The notes: generated by a model from the sequence alone, not told the origin. Counted from the first letter of the stretch, positions 33,070 through 42,714 are shown. The stretch: 64,000 nucleotides of DNA from Staphylococcus aureus (GCF_001027105.1 NZ_CP011526.1:2232001-2296000), one strand, 5' to 3'. Numbers and translations are program-made.

Positions 33070-34335
33070 CTATTTTCGTTTTAATTTACGAGATATTTTA
33101 ATTTTAGCTTTTGTTAAACGCGGTTTAACTTGCTCAATTAATTGGTACAATGGCTGATTCAATACATAATCAAATTCACCAATCTTTTCACTTAAGTATG
33201 TTCCCCACACTTTTTTAAATGCCCATAATCCATAATGTTCTGAGTCTTTATCTGGATCATTATCTGTACCACCGAAATCGTAAGTTGTTGCACCATGTTC
33301 ACGTGCATACTTCATCATCGTATACTGCATATGATGATTTGGTAAAAAATCTCTAAATTCATTAGAAGACGCACCATATAAGTAATATGATTTTGAGCCA
33401 GCAAACATTAATAGTGCACCAGAAAGATAAATACCTTCAGGATGTTCCTTTTCTAAAGCTTCTAGGTCTCGTTTTAAATCTTCATTTTTAGCAATTTTAT
33501 TTTGCGCATCATTAATCATATTTTGCGCTTTTTTAGCTTGCTTTTCAGATGTTTTCATCTTCTGCTGCCATTTAGCAATTTCGGCATGAAGTTCATTCAA
33601 TTCTTGATTTACTTTCGCTATATTTTCTTTTGGATCCAACTTTACTAAAAATAGTTCAGCATCTCCATCTTCATGCAACGCATCATAAATATTTTCAAAG
33701 TAACTAATATCACGCGTTAAGAAGCCATCGCGTTCCCCAGTGATTTTCATTAACTCAGCAAATGTTTTTAAACCTTCTCTATCAGATCGTTCTACTGTCG
33801 TACCTCGCTTTAAAGCCAAGCGCACTTTTGAACGATTTCGGCGTTCAAAACTATTTAATAACTCATCATCATTTTTATCAATTGGTGTAATCATAGTCAT
33901 ACGTGGTTGGATGTAGTCTTTTGATAAACCTTCTTTAAATCCTTTATGTTTAAAACCAAGCGCTTTCAAATTTTGCAAAGCATCTGTACCTTTATCAACT
34001 TCAACATCAGGATCGATTTTAATTGCATACGCTTTCTCAGCTTTAGCAATTTCTTTTGCACTGTCTAACAATGCATTTAACGCTTCTTTATTACTATAAT
34101 CAACAACAAAACCACGCGAAATATAACATAGCGTATAAGGTAATTTAGGTACTTTTTTAAAAAGTAACTGCGCAACACCCTGAACTTCACCGTCACGACC
34201 TACAGCGATTCTTCGCGCGTACCATCCAGTTAATTTCTTTGTTTCTGCCCATTTCGTTAATTGTAATAAATCTCCATTTGGGTGGGATTTAACAAATGCG
34301 TCATGTTCCTGATTAGTGATATGCATCTTTTCCAT
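33070..34335 (-). CDS. fmhB: Lipid II:glycine glycyltransferase FmhB (FemX)
   Basis: This 421-residue enzyme adds the first glycine of the pentaglycine bridge to lipid II, using glycyl-tRNA; it is essential in S. aureus. Two GNAT-like subdomains are split by a helical coiled-coil arm at about residues 240-297, similar to a tRNA synthetase arm. Diagnostic segments are KSHPNGDLLQLTKWAETK, RNRSKVRLALKRG and YDFGGTDNDPDKDSEHYG. FemA and FemB, which add glycines 2-5, are not in this window. Confidence 0.96.
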   Translation of the reverse strand: MEKMHITNQEHDAFVKSHPNGDLLQLTKWAETKKLTGWYARRIAVGRDGEVQGVAQLLFKKVPKLPYTLCYISRGFVVDYSNKEALNALLDSAKEIAKAEKAYAIKIDPDVEVDKGTDALQNLKALGFKHKGFKEGLSKDYIQPRMTMITPIDKNDDELLNSFERRNRSKVRLALKRGTTVERSDREGLKTFAELMKITGERDGFLTRDISYFENIYDALHEDGDAELFLVKLDPKENIAKVNQELNELHAEIAKWQQKMKTSEKQAKKAQNMINDAQNKIAKNEDLKRDLEALEKEHPEGIYLSGALLMFAGSKSYYLYGASSNEFRDFLPNHHMQYTMMKYAREHGATTYDFGGTDNDPDKDSEHYGLWAFKKVWGTYLSEKIGEFDYVLNQPLYQLIEQVKPRLTKAKIKISRKLKRK

Positions 34336-34372
34336 GATTTATGATATCTCCTTCTATTTAACAATACCTTTA

Positions 34373-34401
34373 ATTATACAGTTTGTATCTTATAGTGTCG
34401 A
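34373..34401 (-). promoter_or_regulatory. Promoter of fmhB
   Basis: On the minus strand TCGACA (34396-34401), a 17-nt spacer and a consensus TATAAT (34373-34378) lie about 40 nt before the start codon. The rest of the 388-nt gap, 34402-34688, is AT-rich and shows no gene or strong repeat. Confidence 0.7.
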
Positions 34402-34723
34402 TTCAGAGCTTGTGTAAGATTTGAACTCTTATTTTTGAAATGTCCATGCTCCAATTAATAGTTTAGCAAGTTCAAATTTACCCATTTTAATTGTGAATCA
34501 TTTTATATCTATGTTTCGTGTTAAATTTAATGTTATCGTACAATTAATACTTTTCAACTAGTTACCTATACTTCAATATACTTTCATCATCTAACACGAT
34601 ATTCATTTCTAAAATGAACCAACTTGACTTCAATGAATAAATTTTTCCTCAAGCAACCACATTAATGTTCATATACAATTACCCCTGTTATAATGTCAAT
34701 AATCTAACAATGAGGTGTTTGAT

Positions 34724-34975
34724 ATGAGAACAATTATTTTAAGTCTATTTATAATTATGAACATCGTTGCAATCATTATGACATTGAGTCAACCTCTCAC
34801 CGTGAATTACTTTAGTTTACGGGTTATACTTATCTTTTTCACATTTATATTATCAATCTTTTTCATTTTAATTAAGTCATCACGATTAAATAATATATTA
34901 ACGATTCTTTCCATTGTGCTTGTCATTATTCATATGGGCATTCTCGCTCATAGCACTTACGTATATTTATACTAA
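34724..34975 (+). CDS. Small three-helix membrane protein
   Basis: This 83-residue protein has three hydrophobic segments (about 2-20, 28-47, 55-78). The ATG at 34724 has GAGGTG 6 nt upstream; a GTG inside that ribosome site is not plausible. A TATAAT at 34689-34694 can serve as -10. Its last codons overlap the convergent VOC gene by 9 nt. Function unknown. Confidence 0.7.
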   Translation: MRTIILSLFIIMNIVAIIMTLSQPLTVNYFSLRVILIFFTFILSIFFILIKSSRLNNILTILSIVLVIIHMGILAHSTYVYLY

Positions 34976-35731
34976 TGGTTCAAAGCGATAAATAGCACCT
35001 CTGATAAAAATTGAATATGGTGAAGTTGCTTGTGCGTCTTTTATGATAACCGAATGATATTTTGAAACTTTACCATCTTCAATTCTAAAATAAATATCAT
35101 CATTTTTTAAAATCAAATCTGTGTAATGGTCATTCTCTTCTACAATGTCCATATCAAACCATTTCAACCAATTCGATACTGTTTGTGATCGGTTTTTACT
35201 TTTCACAATAACAGTTTCAATTGAAAATTGTTTTTGAAAATATTTTTGCAATTTTTTAGTACGCATGGAATCACTTTCTTCCCATTGAATAAAAAATGGT
35301 GGCTTAATTTCATCATCATCCTGATTCATTATATAAAGCAATTGCCACTTTACCTTACCATCTTTATGTGTATCTCTTTCCATTTGAATCGGCCCTACTA
35401 CTTCAACCTGCTCACTTTGTAGTTTATTTTTAACTGCCTCTATATCATTTGTACGCAAACAAATATTTTTAAAGCCTTGCTCATACTTCTCTTGAACAAT
35501 TTGAGTAGCAAAAGCGACTCCGCCTTCTATCGTTTTTGCCATCTTTTTCAACTTTTCATTATTTTCTACATCTAGTAGCTCAATATAATTTTCATTGATA
35601 TAACCTAATTTATTGAATGTTCCATATTTATGATGATACCCACCTGAATGTAATTTTATAACATCTCCTGGAAAACTAAACCGATCTAACTGATCTATAT
35701 AATGAATGATGTGATCAAATTTCAATATCAT
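34967..35731 (-). CDS. VOC (glyoxalase-like) domain protein
   Basis: This 254-residue protein starts with LKFDHIIHYIDQLDRF, typical of a vicinal-oxygen-chelate domain of the Glyoxalase_3 type, with HKYGTFNKLGYINENYIELL following. A second weaker half covers about 150-250. Substrate unknown. It converges on the small membrane gene and diverges from marR, so it may share regulation with the MarR-MFS pair, though the operator lies on the other side of the gap. Confidence 0.78.
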   Translation of the reverse strand: MILKFDHIIHYIDQLDRFSFPGDVIKLHSGGYHHKYGTFNKLGYINENYIELLDVENNEKLKKMAKTIEGGVAFATQIVQEKYEQGFKNICLRTNDIEAVKNKLQSEQVEVVGPIQMERDTHKDGKVKWQLLYIMNQDDDEIKPPFFIQWEESDSMRTKKLQKYFQKQFSIETVIVKSKNRSQTVSNWLKWFDMDIVEENDHYTDLILKNDDIYFRIEDGKVSKYHSVIIKDAQATSPYSIFIRGAIYRFEPLV

Positions 35732-35806
35732 TAGTATCCCCCTATTTACATGTAATTACGCTTATTTTAACAAAGTATAATTATTTTTGCTCTTAATAAT
35801 TATATA

Positions 35807-35868
35807 TTGATTTCTAATTGCTCCCGTTTTATAATTACTATTGTTGTAAAAAGGTTAGCTAAGCTAAC
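35807..35868 (+). promoter_or_regulatory. marR-mfs promoter with palindromic operator
   Basis: TTGATT (35807-35812), a 17-nt spacer and TATAAT (35830-35835) form a near-perfect SigA promoter. A perfect 15-bp palindrome, GTTAGCTAAGCTAAC (35854-35868), lies at about +13 to +27. That is a typical place for autoregulation by the MarR protein encoded next. Confidence 0.7.
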
Positions 35869-35892
35869 TATTTTGTCTTAGGAGATGTCACT

Positions 35893-36333
35893 ATGCTATC
35901 ACAAGAATTTTTCAATAGTTTTATAACAATATATCGCCCCTATTTAAAATTAGCCGAGCCGATTTTAGAAAAACACAATATATATTATGGCCAATGGTTA
36001 ATCTTACGCGATATCGCTAAACATCAGCCCACTACTCTCATTGAAATTTCACATAGACGTGCAATTGAAAAGCCTACTGCAAGAAAAACTTTAAAAGCTC
36101 TAATAGAAAATGACCTTATAACAGTAGAAAACAGTTTAGAGGATAAACGACAAAAGTTTTTAACTTTAACACCTAAAGGGCATGAATTATATGAGATTGT
36201 TTGTCTTGATGTACAAAAGCTCCAACAAGCAGTAGTTGCCAAAACAAACATTTCGCAAGATCAAATGCAAGAAACCATAAATGTGATGAATCAAATTCAT
36301 GAAATATTATTAAAGGAGGCACACAATGACTAA
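35893..36333 (+). CDS. MarR-family transcriptional regulator
   Basis: This 146-residue winged-helix protein has the recognition region ISHRRAIEKPTARKTLKALIENDLI and the wing ENSLEDKRQKFLTLTPKG. It has AGGAGATGTCACT before its ATG. Its 3' end overlaps the MFS gene by 8 nt, so it most likely controls that transporter, and itself, through the palindrome just upstream. Confidence 0.87.
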   Translation: MLSQEFFNSFITIYRPYLKLAEPILEKHNIYYGQWLILRDIAKHQPTTLIEISHRRAIEKPTARKTLKALIENDLITVENSLEDKRQKFLTLTPKGHELYEIVCLDVQKLQQAVVAKTNISQDQMQETINVMNQIHEILLKEAHND

Positions 36334-37537
36334 TCAAGGCTCATTAAATAAATCACCTATTTTCACCAAAAGTTTTACAATTAACTTTTTAGTCAACTTT
36401 ATCGTATACCTATGCATGTATTTGTTACTTGTAGTTATTGCTGGCTATAGTAAGCAAGCTTTCGACGCTTCCGATTCATTAGCCGGATTAGTTGTAGGAC
36501 TATTTATTGTCGGGTCTTTAATTGGTCGATTTGCTACAGGTAAATTTGTAAATCAAATCGGACCTAAACGATTATTATTTATTGGTTTAATTGCTTTAAT
36601 TATCACGCAATTACTTTATTTTATTGATGGATCTTTAGCTTTTTTAATCTTTGTACGTCTCATAAACGGTATCGCAACTGCAGTTGTGACAACTGCAACA
36701 GGTACTATTGCGGCATACGTTACCCCTGTTAATAGAAAAAGTGAAGGCATCAGTTTATTTTCCTTAAGTTTAGTATTAGGTACAGCGATTGGCCCATTTC
36801 TAGGCATGTTACTTATTACAAAATACGCAATTGACTTACTGTTTATTATTTGTGTCATATTAGGCATACTCGGACTCATTATCTCATTATTTATAAAAGT
36901 TGATTTCGAAGTAACAAATAACAAAACTGAAACTAATGTCATTGATAAACCAAGATTTAGTATTCATCAATTTATTGCAAAAGAGGCCATTCCTGTTGCT
37001 GTAATTATGCTTTTAATTGGCGTTACCTATGCGTCCATCCTAACTTATTTACAAGCATTTGCTTTAGAGCGACACCTAGTCACTGCAGCAAGCTATTTCT
37101 TTATTTGCTATGCTATAGCATCGTTAATTACTAGACCTATTGCTGGTAGATTGATGGATGATAAAAATGAAAATATTATTGTCTACCCAGCATTTATCAT
37201 GCTTTTCCTTTCATTTGTATGCTTAATTTCAAGCTATCAAAGCTGGTTAATATTACTTGCTGGTGCTTGCCTAGGTTTAGGGTATGGAAATTTATCATCT
37301 GCAATGCAATCTATTGCGATAAAAGTCTCACCCCCGATTAAATATGGTATCGCGACATCTACTTTTTACGTTGGTCTAGATGCAGGTGTCGGCTTCGGTC
37401 CATCATTCCTTGGGTTATTTACTCATATGTTTTCATATAGTGAAATCTTCGGCTTTATGGCCGCTTTAGCAATCATTACTATGCTTGTTTACTTCTTAAT
37501 TCATGGACGTCATGTAACTAGAAATGCCATGAACTAA
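36326..37537 (+). CDS. MFS transporter, drug-efflux type
   Basis: This 403-residue protein has 12 predicted membrane segments. The motif A-like GRFATGKFVNQIGPKRLLFIG lies between TM2 and TM3, and the TM5-region RINGIATAVVTTATGTIAAYV follows. AAAGGAGGCACACA sits inside the marR 3' end. A MarR-MFS operon suggests inducible export of a toxic or signalling compound; the substrate cannot be told. Confidence 0.87.
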   Translation: MTNQGSLNKSPIFTKSFTINFLVNFIVYLCMYLLLVVIAGYSKQAFDASDSLAGLVVGLFIVGSLIGRFATGKFVNQIGPKRLLFIGLIALIITQLLYFIDGSLAFLIFVRLINGIATAVVTTATGTIAAYVTPVNRKSEGISLFSLSLVLGTAIGPFLGMLLITKYAIDLLFIICVILGILGLIISLFIKVDFEVTNNKTETNVIDKPRFSIHQFIAKEAIPVAVIMLLIGVTYASILTYLQAFALERHLVTAASYFFICYAIASLITRPIAGRLMDDKNENIIVYPAFIMLFLSFVCLISSYQSWLILLAGACLGLGYGNLSSAMQSIAIKVSPPIKYGIATSTFYVGLDAGVGFGPSFLGLFTHMFSYSEIFGFMAALAIITMLVYFLIHGRHVTRNAMN

Positions 37538-37555
37538 ATATTTATATTCAAAAAT

Positions 37556-37634
37556 AAAAAGCATGCCAATCTCTATTCATCATTTGTCTGTCCCCAAGAC
37601 GCAATTATGATGAATAGAGATTGGCATGCTTTTT
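37556..37634. terminator. Very long hairpin terminator between the MFS gene and sarV
   Basis: A perfect 28-bp stem (37556-37583 with 37607-37634) encloses a 23-nt loop, with A and T runs at the stem ends. It terminates both converging genes. Confidence 0.9.
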
Positions 37635-37640
37635 AAGTTT

Positions 37641-37991
37641 TTAGTTTGTAACGCTTAACACTTCTATTTCTTTAGTAATTTTATCTAACAATTTCTTTTG
37701 AGAAGTACTATAGAAATAGAATACTTGTCTTTCATCCGTTTCAGAACGCAATTTAGAAATAAGCTCTTTTTTATAGATTTTACGGATAATCACATCGATT
37801 TTACTTGTATCCCATAGCATTTCAAAATGTAATGTATCCCTCAATTCTTTACCGCTAATCTTTTCAGCTTCATACACTTTAAAAAGGACTACAAATTCTT
37901 CAATTGAAATCTTATGTGTTGTTTTTAACCAGTGCTTTAACTGACTTAACTCCCTTTCTGCTTCTATAAAACGTTGAACTTTATTACTCAT
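37641..37991 (-). CDS. sarV: SarA-family regulator SarV
   Basis: This 116-residue single-domain winged-helix protein is SarV, known to promote autolysin and murein hydrolase expression and to be repressed by SarA and MgrA. Seen are [16 protein letters not shown] and the wing [16 protein letters not shown], with the DER motif typical of the family. AGGAGG lies 10 nt upstream. It sits between a large terminator and the STAR island. Confidence 0.93.
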
Positions 37992-38235
37992 AATATGATG
38001 CCTCCTATGTTTCTTCTTAGATGTTTGTAATTCATATTATTATACAATTACTTAAATTTATTATATATCAAACTTAGCATTTTATCTATTACAAATATTA
38101 AATTGCTGGCTATATCTTGTTTAGATTTATATCTTTTGGACAACTTGTTGTTTATTCGACAACATTTATACCTAAAAAAGATATATTACAACTCAATGGC
38201 ATGGAGTGTGACATCAATGTTAAAGAACCACTAAA

Positions 38236-38614
38236 GATTTATTATGTAGTGATTCTTAAGAGTGGGATAGAAATGATATTCTCATAAAATTTATTTCGTT
38301 GATCCCCAACTTGCATTGTCTGTAGAATTTCTTTTGAAATTCTCTATGTTGGGGCCCCGTTCCCCAACTTGCATTGTCTGTAGAATTTCTTTTTGAAATT
38401 CTCTATGTTGGGGCCCCGCCAACTTGCACATTATTGTAAGCTGACTTTCTGTCAGCTTCTGTGTTGGGGCCCCGCCAACTTGTAAAAACTTTAAAAACGA
38501 TCATTTCTATTAAATCTGGCATAGATATGACCGTTTTTACTTTAATAAATAATATTGTATTTTAGGGAGTAAGACAGAAATATTAAAACATCTCTAATGA
38601 TTTAATATGTAGTG
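38236..38614. repeat. STAR-type repeat island (three GGGGCCCC cores)
   Basis: Two direct copies of about 56 nt (38304-38358 and 38362-38417) differ by one T. Each begins CCCCAACTTGCATTG and ends TATGTTGGGGCCCC. A third, diverged core lies at 38462-38473. Each unit can fold, as CCCCAAC pairs with GTTGGGG. This is the S. aureus STAR element type (TGTTGNGGCCC). On each side there are similar short sequences: GATTTATTATGTAGTG (38236) and GATTTAATATGTAGTG (38599); GAGTGGGATAGAAAT (38260) and GGGAGTAAGACAGAAAT (38565). Confidence 0.88.
38493..38538. terminator. Terminator-like hairpin beside the STAR island
   Basis: An imperfect stem pairs AAAAACG (38493-38499) with CGTTTTT (38532-38538) and continues with mismatches. 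A and T runs flank it. It may end the moaA transcript. Confidence 0.5.
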
Positions 38615-38625
38615 GTCCCTACACA

Positions 38626-39648
38626 TTAACCACCAATATAATTCATGTTTATCTTTTTACGTTGACGATTGGCAACTGTTTGAGCAGTTCTCTCATCTGA
38701 ATATCGATCATCTCTTATTTGCCATAAAGCTTTAAATTGTTCTTTTAATTCTTCGTCGGTCACGCCAGAACGAATAAACGCTTTAACGTTAAATCCATCG
38801 ACAGTTGCAAATAAACATCCGTAAAACTTCCCATCTGATGACAGCCTTGCGCGTGTACATGTAGAACAAAATGATTGTGAAACACTTGTAATCAAACCAA
38901 ATTGAACACCATTATCCTTATGGCGATAATATTTTGCTACTTCCCCAAAATATTTTGGTTCTACAGGATCGATTTCAAAGTGCTGCTCTATCATTGTAAG
39001 CATTTCATCTTTAGTTACAACTTTACTGAAATCCCATCCATTATCATTACCAACATCCATAAATTCTATAAATCGAATCTCTATATGTTTATCTTTAAAA
39101 TATTCAAGCATTGGTATGATTTGATCATCGTTAATACCTTTTTGTATAACAACATTTACTTTTACATTCAAACCAATAGACGTCGCGTAATCAATTTGTT
39201 CTAAAATCGTAGTCGCTTTAATATTACGATTATTGATTGATTGAAATAGCGTATCATCAATAGCATCCAAACTGACATTAATTCTGCGCAGCCCAGCATC
39301 ATATAACTTTTGTCCATGCTTTTTTAATAACAAACCATTTGTAGTCAAACCAATATCTTCAATACCATCGATTTGATTTAATTTAGCTATAAGTACATCT
39401 AAATCCCGTCGCATCAATGGTTCTCCACCTGTAATGCGTATTTTTTTTACACCTAATTCTGCATATACCTTAGCGATTCTAGCCATTTCATCAAACGTTA
39501 AAAGTTCATTTTTAGGTAAAAATACGAAATCATCTCCAAATACCTCTTTAGGCATGCAATAATCACACCTAAAGTTACACCGATCTGTCACAGATAACCG
39601 TAAGTCACGGATGGGACGTCCTAGTTTATCTTTTATTTGTTCTACCAT
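38626..39648 (-). CDS. moaA: GTP 3',8-cyclase MoaA
   Basis: This 340-residue radical SAM enzyme performs the first step of molybdenum cofactor synthesis, converting GTP to the cyclic intermediate used by MoaC. The radical SAM cluster ligands are C24, C28 and C31 (CNFRCDYC). The C-terminal cluster motif is [18 protein letters not shown], and the essential Gly-Gly tail is present (NYIGG). It is the last gene of the mo operon on the minus strand, 19 nt after mobA. Confidence 0.96.
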
Positions 39649-39667
39649 TTGTGGACCTCCTAACAGC

Positions 39668-40267
39668 TTACAATTTTTGAATTAAAGCGTCCAAATCATG
39701 CTGATAATTTATATTTTTGTACCAATATGAGGGCGCATCTACATCCCTTACATCCAAATAATCCGTTGATAATTCATGATATACATTTTTAAAACTGTAA
39801 TTATCAGAATGTAGTGCTTTAGTTATAGCGCCTAATGCATTCGGACTATAAAATGCAATTGTTGGAATAAAACGTCCATCTTCTTTAAAAGCTGCGACAT
39901 CTAAATGATTTTCAATAAGATGAGAAACTAAAAACTGATACAACGTGCTTACAGCTTTACCAGTAATCATTGGTGTATCAACAGAAACGACAAAAAACAA
40001 TTCTTCTTCAGGATGTTGCTTCATGATTGTATAAATTCCTGCTAATGGACCTTTATCATTATGATTCTCATCATCTATAACAACATTTGGATATTTAAAT
40101 TGCGTTGCCAATTGCGCATTTGTACTAATAATAATTTCATTGAACATATTTGTTGATTCTAATGTCTTAATTACTCTACTATAAAAGGTCTCACCGTTCA
40201 CTTCCGCAAAAGCTTTGGGCTTACCAAATCGCACTGAATGACCACCTGCAAGAATTATTGCTTTCAT
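39668..40267 (-). CDS. mobA: Molybdenum cofactor guanylyltransferase MobA
   Basis: This 199-residue enzyme attaches GMP to Mo-molybdopterin to form the guanine dinucleotide cofactor used by nitrate reductase and formate dehydrogenase. The nucleotide-binding [15 protein letters not shown] motif and VSVDTPMI are seen. It starts 6 nt after moaD. Confidence 0.93.
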
Positions 40268-40273
40268 GCTCCC

Positions 40274-40507
40274 TTAACCTCCACTAACCGGTGGAATTAA
40301 TGCAACAGTATCATTAGGTTGAATGAAATCCGATTTTTGTACAAATTCCTCATTTACAGCAACTTGAAACTTTTTATTATTGATTTGCGGATAACGTTCA
40401 AACAATAAATCTTCAAATTGTTGTACAGTCAATGCTTGTTCAAGCACAATATCTTCCTGTGCTTTTTGTAATATATCTTTAATTTCTGCGAAGTAAAGTA
40501 CCTTCAT
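40274..40507 (-). CDS. moaD: Molybdopterin synthase small subunit MoaD
   Basis: This 77-residue ubiquitin-like protein carries sulfur as a C-terminal thiocarboxylate; the required Gly-Gly end is present (PPVSGG). It is adenylated by MoeB and works with MoaE, whose gene ends 5 nt upstream. Confidence 0.93.
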   Translation of the reverse strand: MKVLYFAEIKDILQKAQEDIVLEQALTVQQFEDLLFERYPQINNKKFQVAVNEEFVQKSDFIQPNDTVALIPPVSGG

Positions 40508-40512
40508 CTCTC

Positions 40513-40959
40513 TTATTCCTCCCTCTTCGCTTCTTCATAATTCCCTTTTTGATGCCCTTGCCATTTTGAACCATCTTCCCAAATTTCTTTTTTCCAAATC
40601 GGAACAATTTCTTTTATACGCTCAATTGCATATTCATTTGCTCGATAGGCATCTTTACGATGCGGTGAAGAAACCGCAATTAATACAGCGATATCTGAAA
40701 TTTGTAATGGCCCTATTCTATGAACAATACTCGTTATCGTTCCAGGCCATTTTTCATTTATTTCATCTCCAATTTGTGCCAATTTCTTTTCAGCCATTGG
40801 AATATACGCTTCATATTCTAAATATTCCGTTTTGACGCCTTTAGTCCATTCGCGAACATGACCGGTAAAAACAACTACTGCACCTTGATATTCATTTATA
40901 GTGAATTCACGATATTGTTCTGTTTGTATCGGTTCTGTCACGATTTCAAATTGTTTCAT
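40513..40959 (-). CDS. moaE: Molybdopterin synthase large subunit MoaE
   Basis: This 148-residue subunit places two sulfurs into the pterin precursor using MoaD. HRIGPLQISDIAVLIAVSSPHRKDAY and ERIKEIVPIWKKE with the catalytic lysine are conserved. It lies between mobB and moaD. Confidence 0.94.
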   Translation of the reverse strand: MKQFEIVTEPIQTEQYREFTINEYQGAVVVFTGHVREWTKGVKTEYLEYEAYIPMAEKKLAQIGDEINEKWPGTITSIVHRIGPLQISDIAVLIAVSSPHRKDAYRANEYAIERIKEIVPIWKKEIWEDGSKWQGHQKGNYEEAKREE

Positions 40960-40972
40960 TCATTTCAATCCT

Positions 40973-41458
40973 CTATGTTAATTGTGTATCACAATCATTT
41001 TTAATTTTATTTAATAACCATTGCTCAAATGCTGTAAAATCTTCATGCTCCCTTACATTAATGCTATAACAAACATTCGACAATTGTTGTAATACTTGCA
41101 ACTCTTCTTCATTTCGATAGACTACGACTTTTTCAAAATCAGCATTTTTAAAGCCTTCAACTAATACGATATTGGTGTCAATTGTAACAGATTTTTCAAT
41201 AATTTGAGTAAGATTTTGATTATCTACACGTGTTACAGTTTGCTGATATTGAAAACCTTGTACAATACTTTGATCTGCCCCCGCTTCAAAATGCTTCATG
41301 TGATCGACGTCTGAATCCTGTAATTGAATATCTTCCTTACCATGCCCATGATGTTTAATAGTAGCAACTGTATAACCATGTGACTTTAAGAAAGAGACAA
41401 TATGCCTCATCAATGTTGTCTTACCAGACTTTTTGTAACCTACAATTTGTAAAATCAT
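40973..41458 (-). CDS. mobB: Molybdopterin-guanine dinucleotide biosynthesis protein MobB
   Basis: This 161-residue GTP-binding accessory protein has a P-loop, VGYKKSGKTTLM (residues 7-18), and a Walker B-like NIVLVEGFK. It assists MobA. Its start overlaps the moeA stop by 4 nt. Confidence 0.92.
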   Translation of the reverse strand: MILQIVGYKKSGKTTLMRHIVSFLKSHGYTVATIKHHGHGKEDIQLQDSDVDHMKHFEAGADQSIVQGFQYQQTVTRVDNQNLTQIIEKSVTIDTNIVLVEGFKNADFEKVVVYRNEEELQVLQQLSNVCYSINVREHEDFTAFEQWLLNKIKNDCDTQLT

Positions 41459-42714
41459 AAAAGAAGTTCCTCTTCAGCAGCGTCAGATTCAGTCAATATA
41501 ATATCTACTGTATGCCCCGCTTTAAAACCACGTGACCCTCCTGGTAACATGACCATACAGTTAGCATGTGCAATCGCTACAACCGCACCTGATTTATTGA
41601 ATCCTGAAGGTACTACAGTAGCTCCAGCACTTGTTAACGTTGCTTTAGCACGTATAAATCGTGTGAATGGGTTTGCCTTGGTAAAATCTTCCATTAATGT
41701 TGCTTTAATTATTTGCGGGAAGACTTCTAGTGCGCCACACATATGTTTAACAGCTGGTTTCACAAATAGTTCAAATCCTGTAAAACAAGCTGATGGATTT
41801 CCAGATAATCCAAACAAATACTTTCCATCTACAAATGCAACCGTTGTTACGCTACCAGGACGCATTGCTACTTTATTAAATAACACTTCCGCCTTTACAG
41901 CCTTATAAATCTCAGGTAAATAGTCAAAATCTCCAACAGAAACTCCGCCCGTTGTAATAACGATATCATGTTTTTCCATAGCTTCTTTAACGACTTGGAT
42001 GCCACTATCTAAATCATCTTTTTGTGTTTTGTAAATACCAACTTCAAGACCTAATTTTTCTGCTAAGGCACGAATCATTGGGCCATTAGAGTTACGAATT
42101 TTCCCATCTTCTAATACATCATTAACATCTAATAATTCGCTTCCTGTTGCAATAACAGCGACACTCGGTTGCTTAATAACTTTAACCTCTGCATAGCCAT
42201 ATGTTGCAAGGACCGCGATAGCCCCTGGATTAATTACTTGTCCTTTTTTTAGAACAACATCGCCTGTCTTTGTTTCTTCACCTTTTAAAGATATATTTTC
42301 ATTTTTTGAAAATGGTTTACGAATTGTAAATGTATCTTCTAGTTCAATCGTTTGTTCAAACATAACAACAGCATCTGCGCCATTAGGTATTTGTGCTCCA
42401 GTCATAATACGCACCGCTTCGTGATCCCCAACTAATTTATCAGAAACTGAACCTGCACCAATATGATCAATCACTTTAAACTCAATGCGATTCTGACCAC
42501 TTGCCCCTTGTGAATCAACACTGCGAATTGCAAAACCATCATAAGGTGATTTATCAAACCTTGGTATATCATAAGTAGCTACAATATCTTCTGCTAAGAT
42601 ATGATTTAGACTTTTTTCAAGTGCTACCGTAATTGCCGGCATTGAACTCTGCTGATTAACGATACGTTGAATTGCTTCTTTAACTGGGATTGGGTTTCTT
42701 TTTTCTACTACCAT
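41455..42714 (-). CDS. moeA: Molybdopterin molybdenumtransferase MoeA
   Basis: This 419-residue enzyme inserts molybdate into adenylated molybdopterin. Conserved segments include FDKSPYDGFAIR, IMTGAQIPNGADAVVMFEQ, TTGGVSVGDFDYLPEI and LSGNPSACFTGFELFVKP. It is divergent from moaC with a 62-nt gap holding both promoters, and it heads the moeA-mobB-moaE-moaD-mobA-moaA operon. Confidence 0.95.
   Translation of the reverse strand: MVVEKRNPIPVKEAIQRIVNQQSSMPAITVALEKSLNHILAEDIVATYDIPRFDKSPYDGFAIRSVDSQGASGQNRIEFKVIDHIGAGSVSDKLVGDHEAVRIMTGAQIPNGADAVVMFEQTIELEDTFTIRKPFSKNENISLKGEETKTGDVVLKKGQVINPGAIAVLATYGYAEVKVIKQPSVAVIATGSELLDVNDVLEDGKIRNSNGPMIRALAEKLGLEVGIYKTQKDDLDSGIQVVKEAMEKHDIVITTGGVSVGDFDYLPEIYKAVKAEVLFNKVAMRPGSVTTVAFVDGKYLFGLSGNPSACFTGFELFVKPAVKHMCGALEVFPQIIKATLMEDFTKANPFTRFIRAKATLTSAGATVVPSGFNKSGAVVAIAHANCMVMLPGGSRGFKAGHTVDIILTESDAAEEELLL

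Larger units (their letters stand above)
37992..38625. other. 634-nt gap between sarV and moaA
   Basis: The part next to sarV (37992-38200) is very AT-rich and holds its promoter (a TATAAT about 60 nt upstream of the ATG). From about 38236 to 38614 there is a STAR repeat island with flanking duplications, and a hairpin at 38493-38538. No coding region is supported. Confidence 0.75.

Noticed and set aside
38304..38473. CRISPR-like reading of the repeated units
   Set aside because: The units are adjacent and nearly identical, with no unique spacers and no cas genes. They match the STAR pattern instead.
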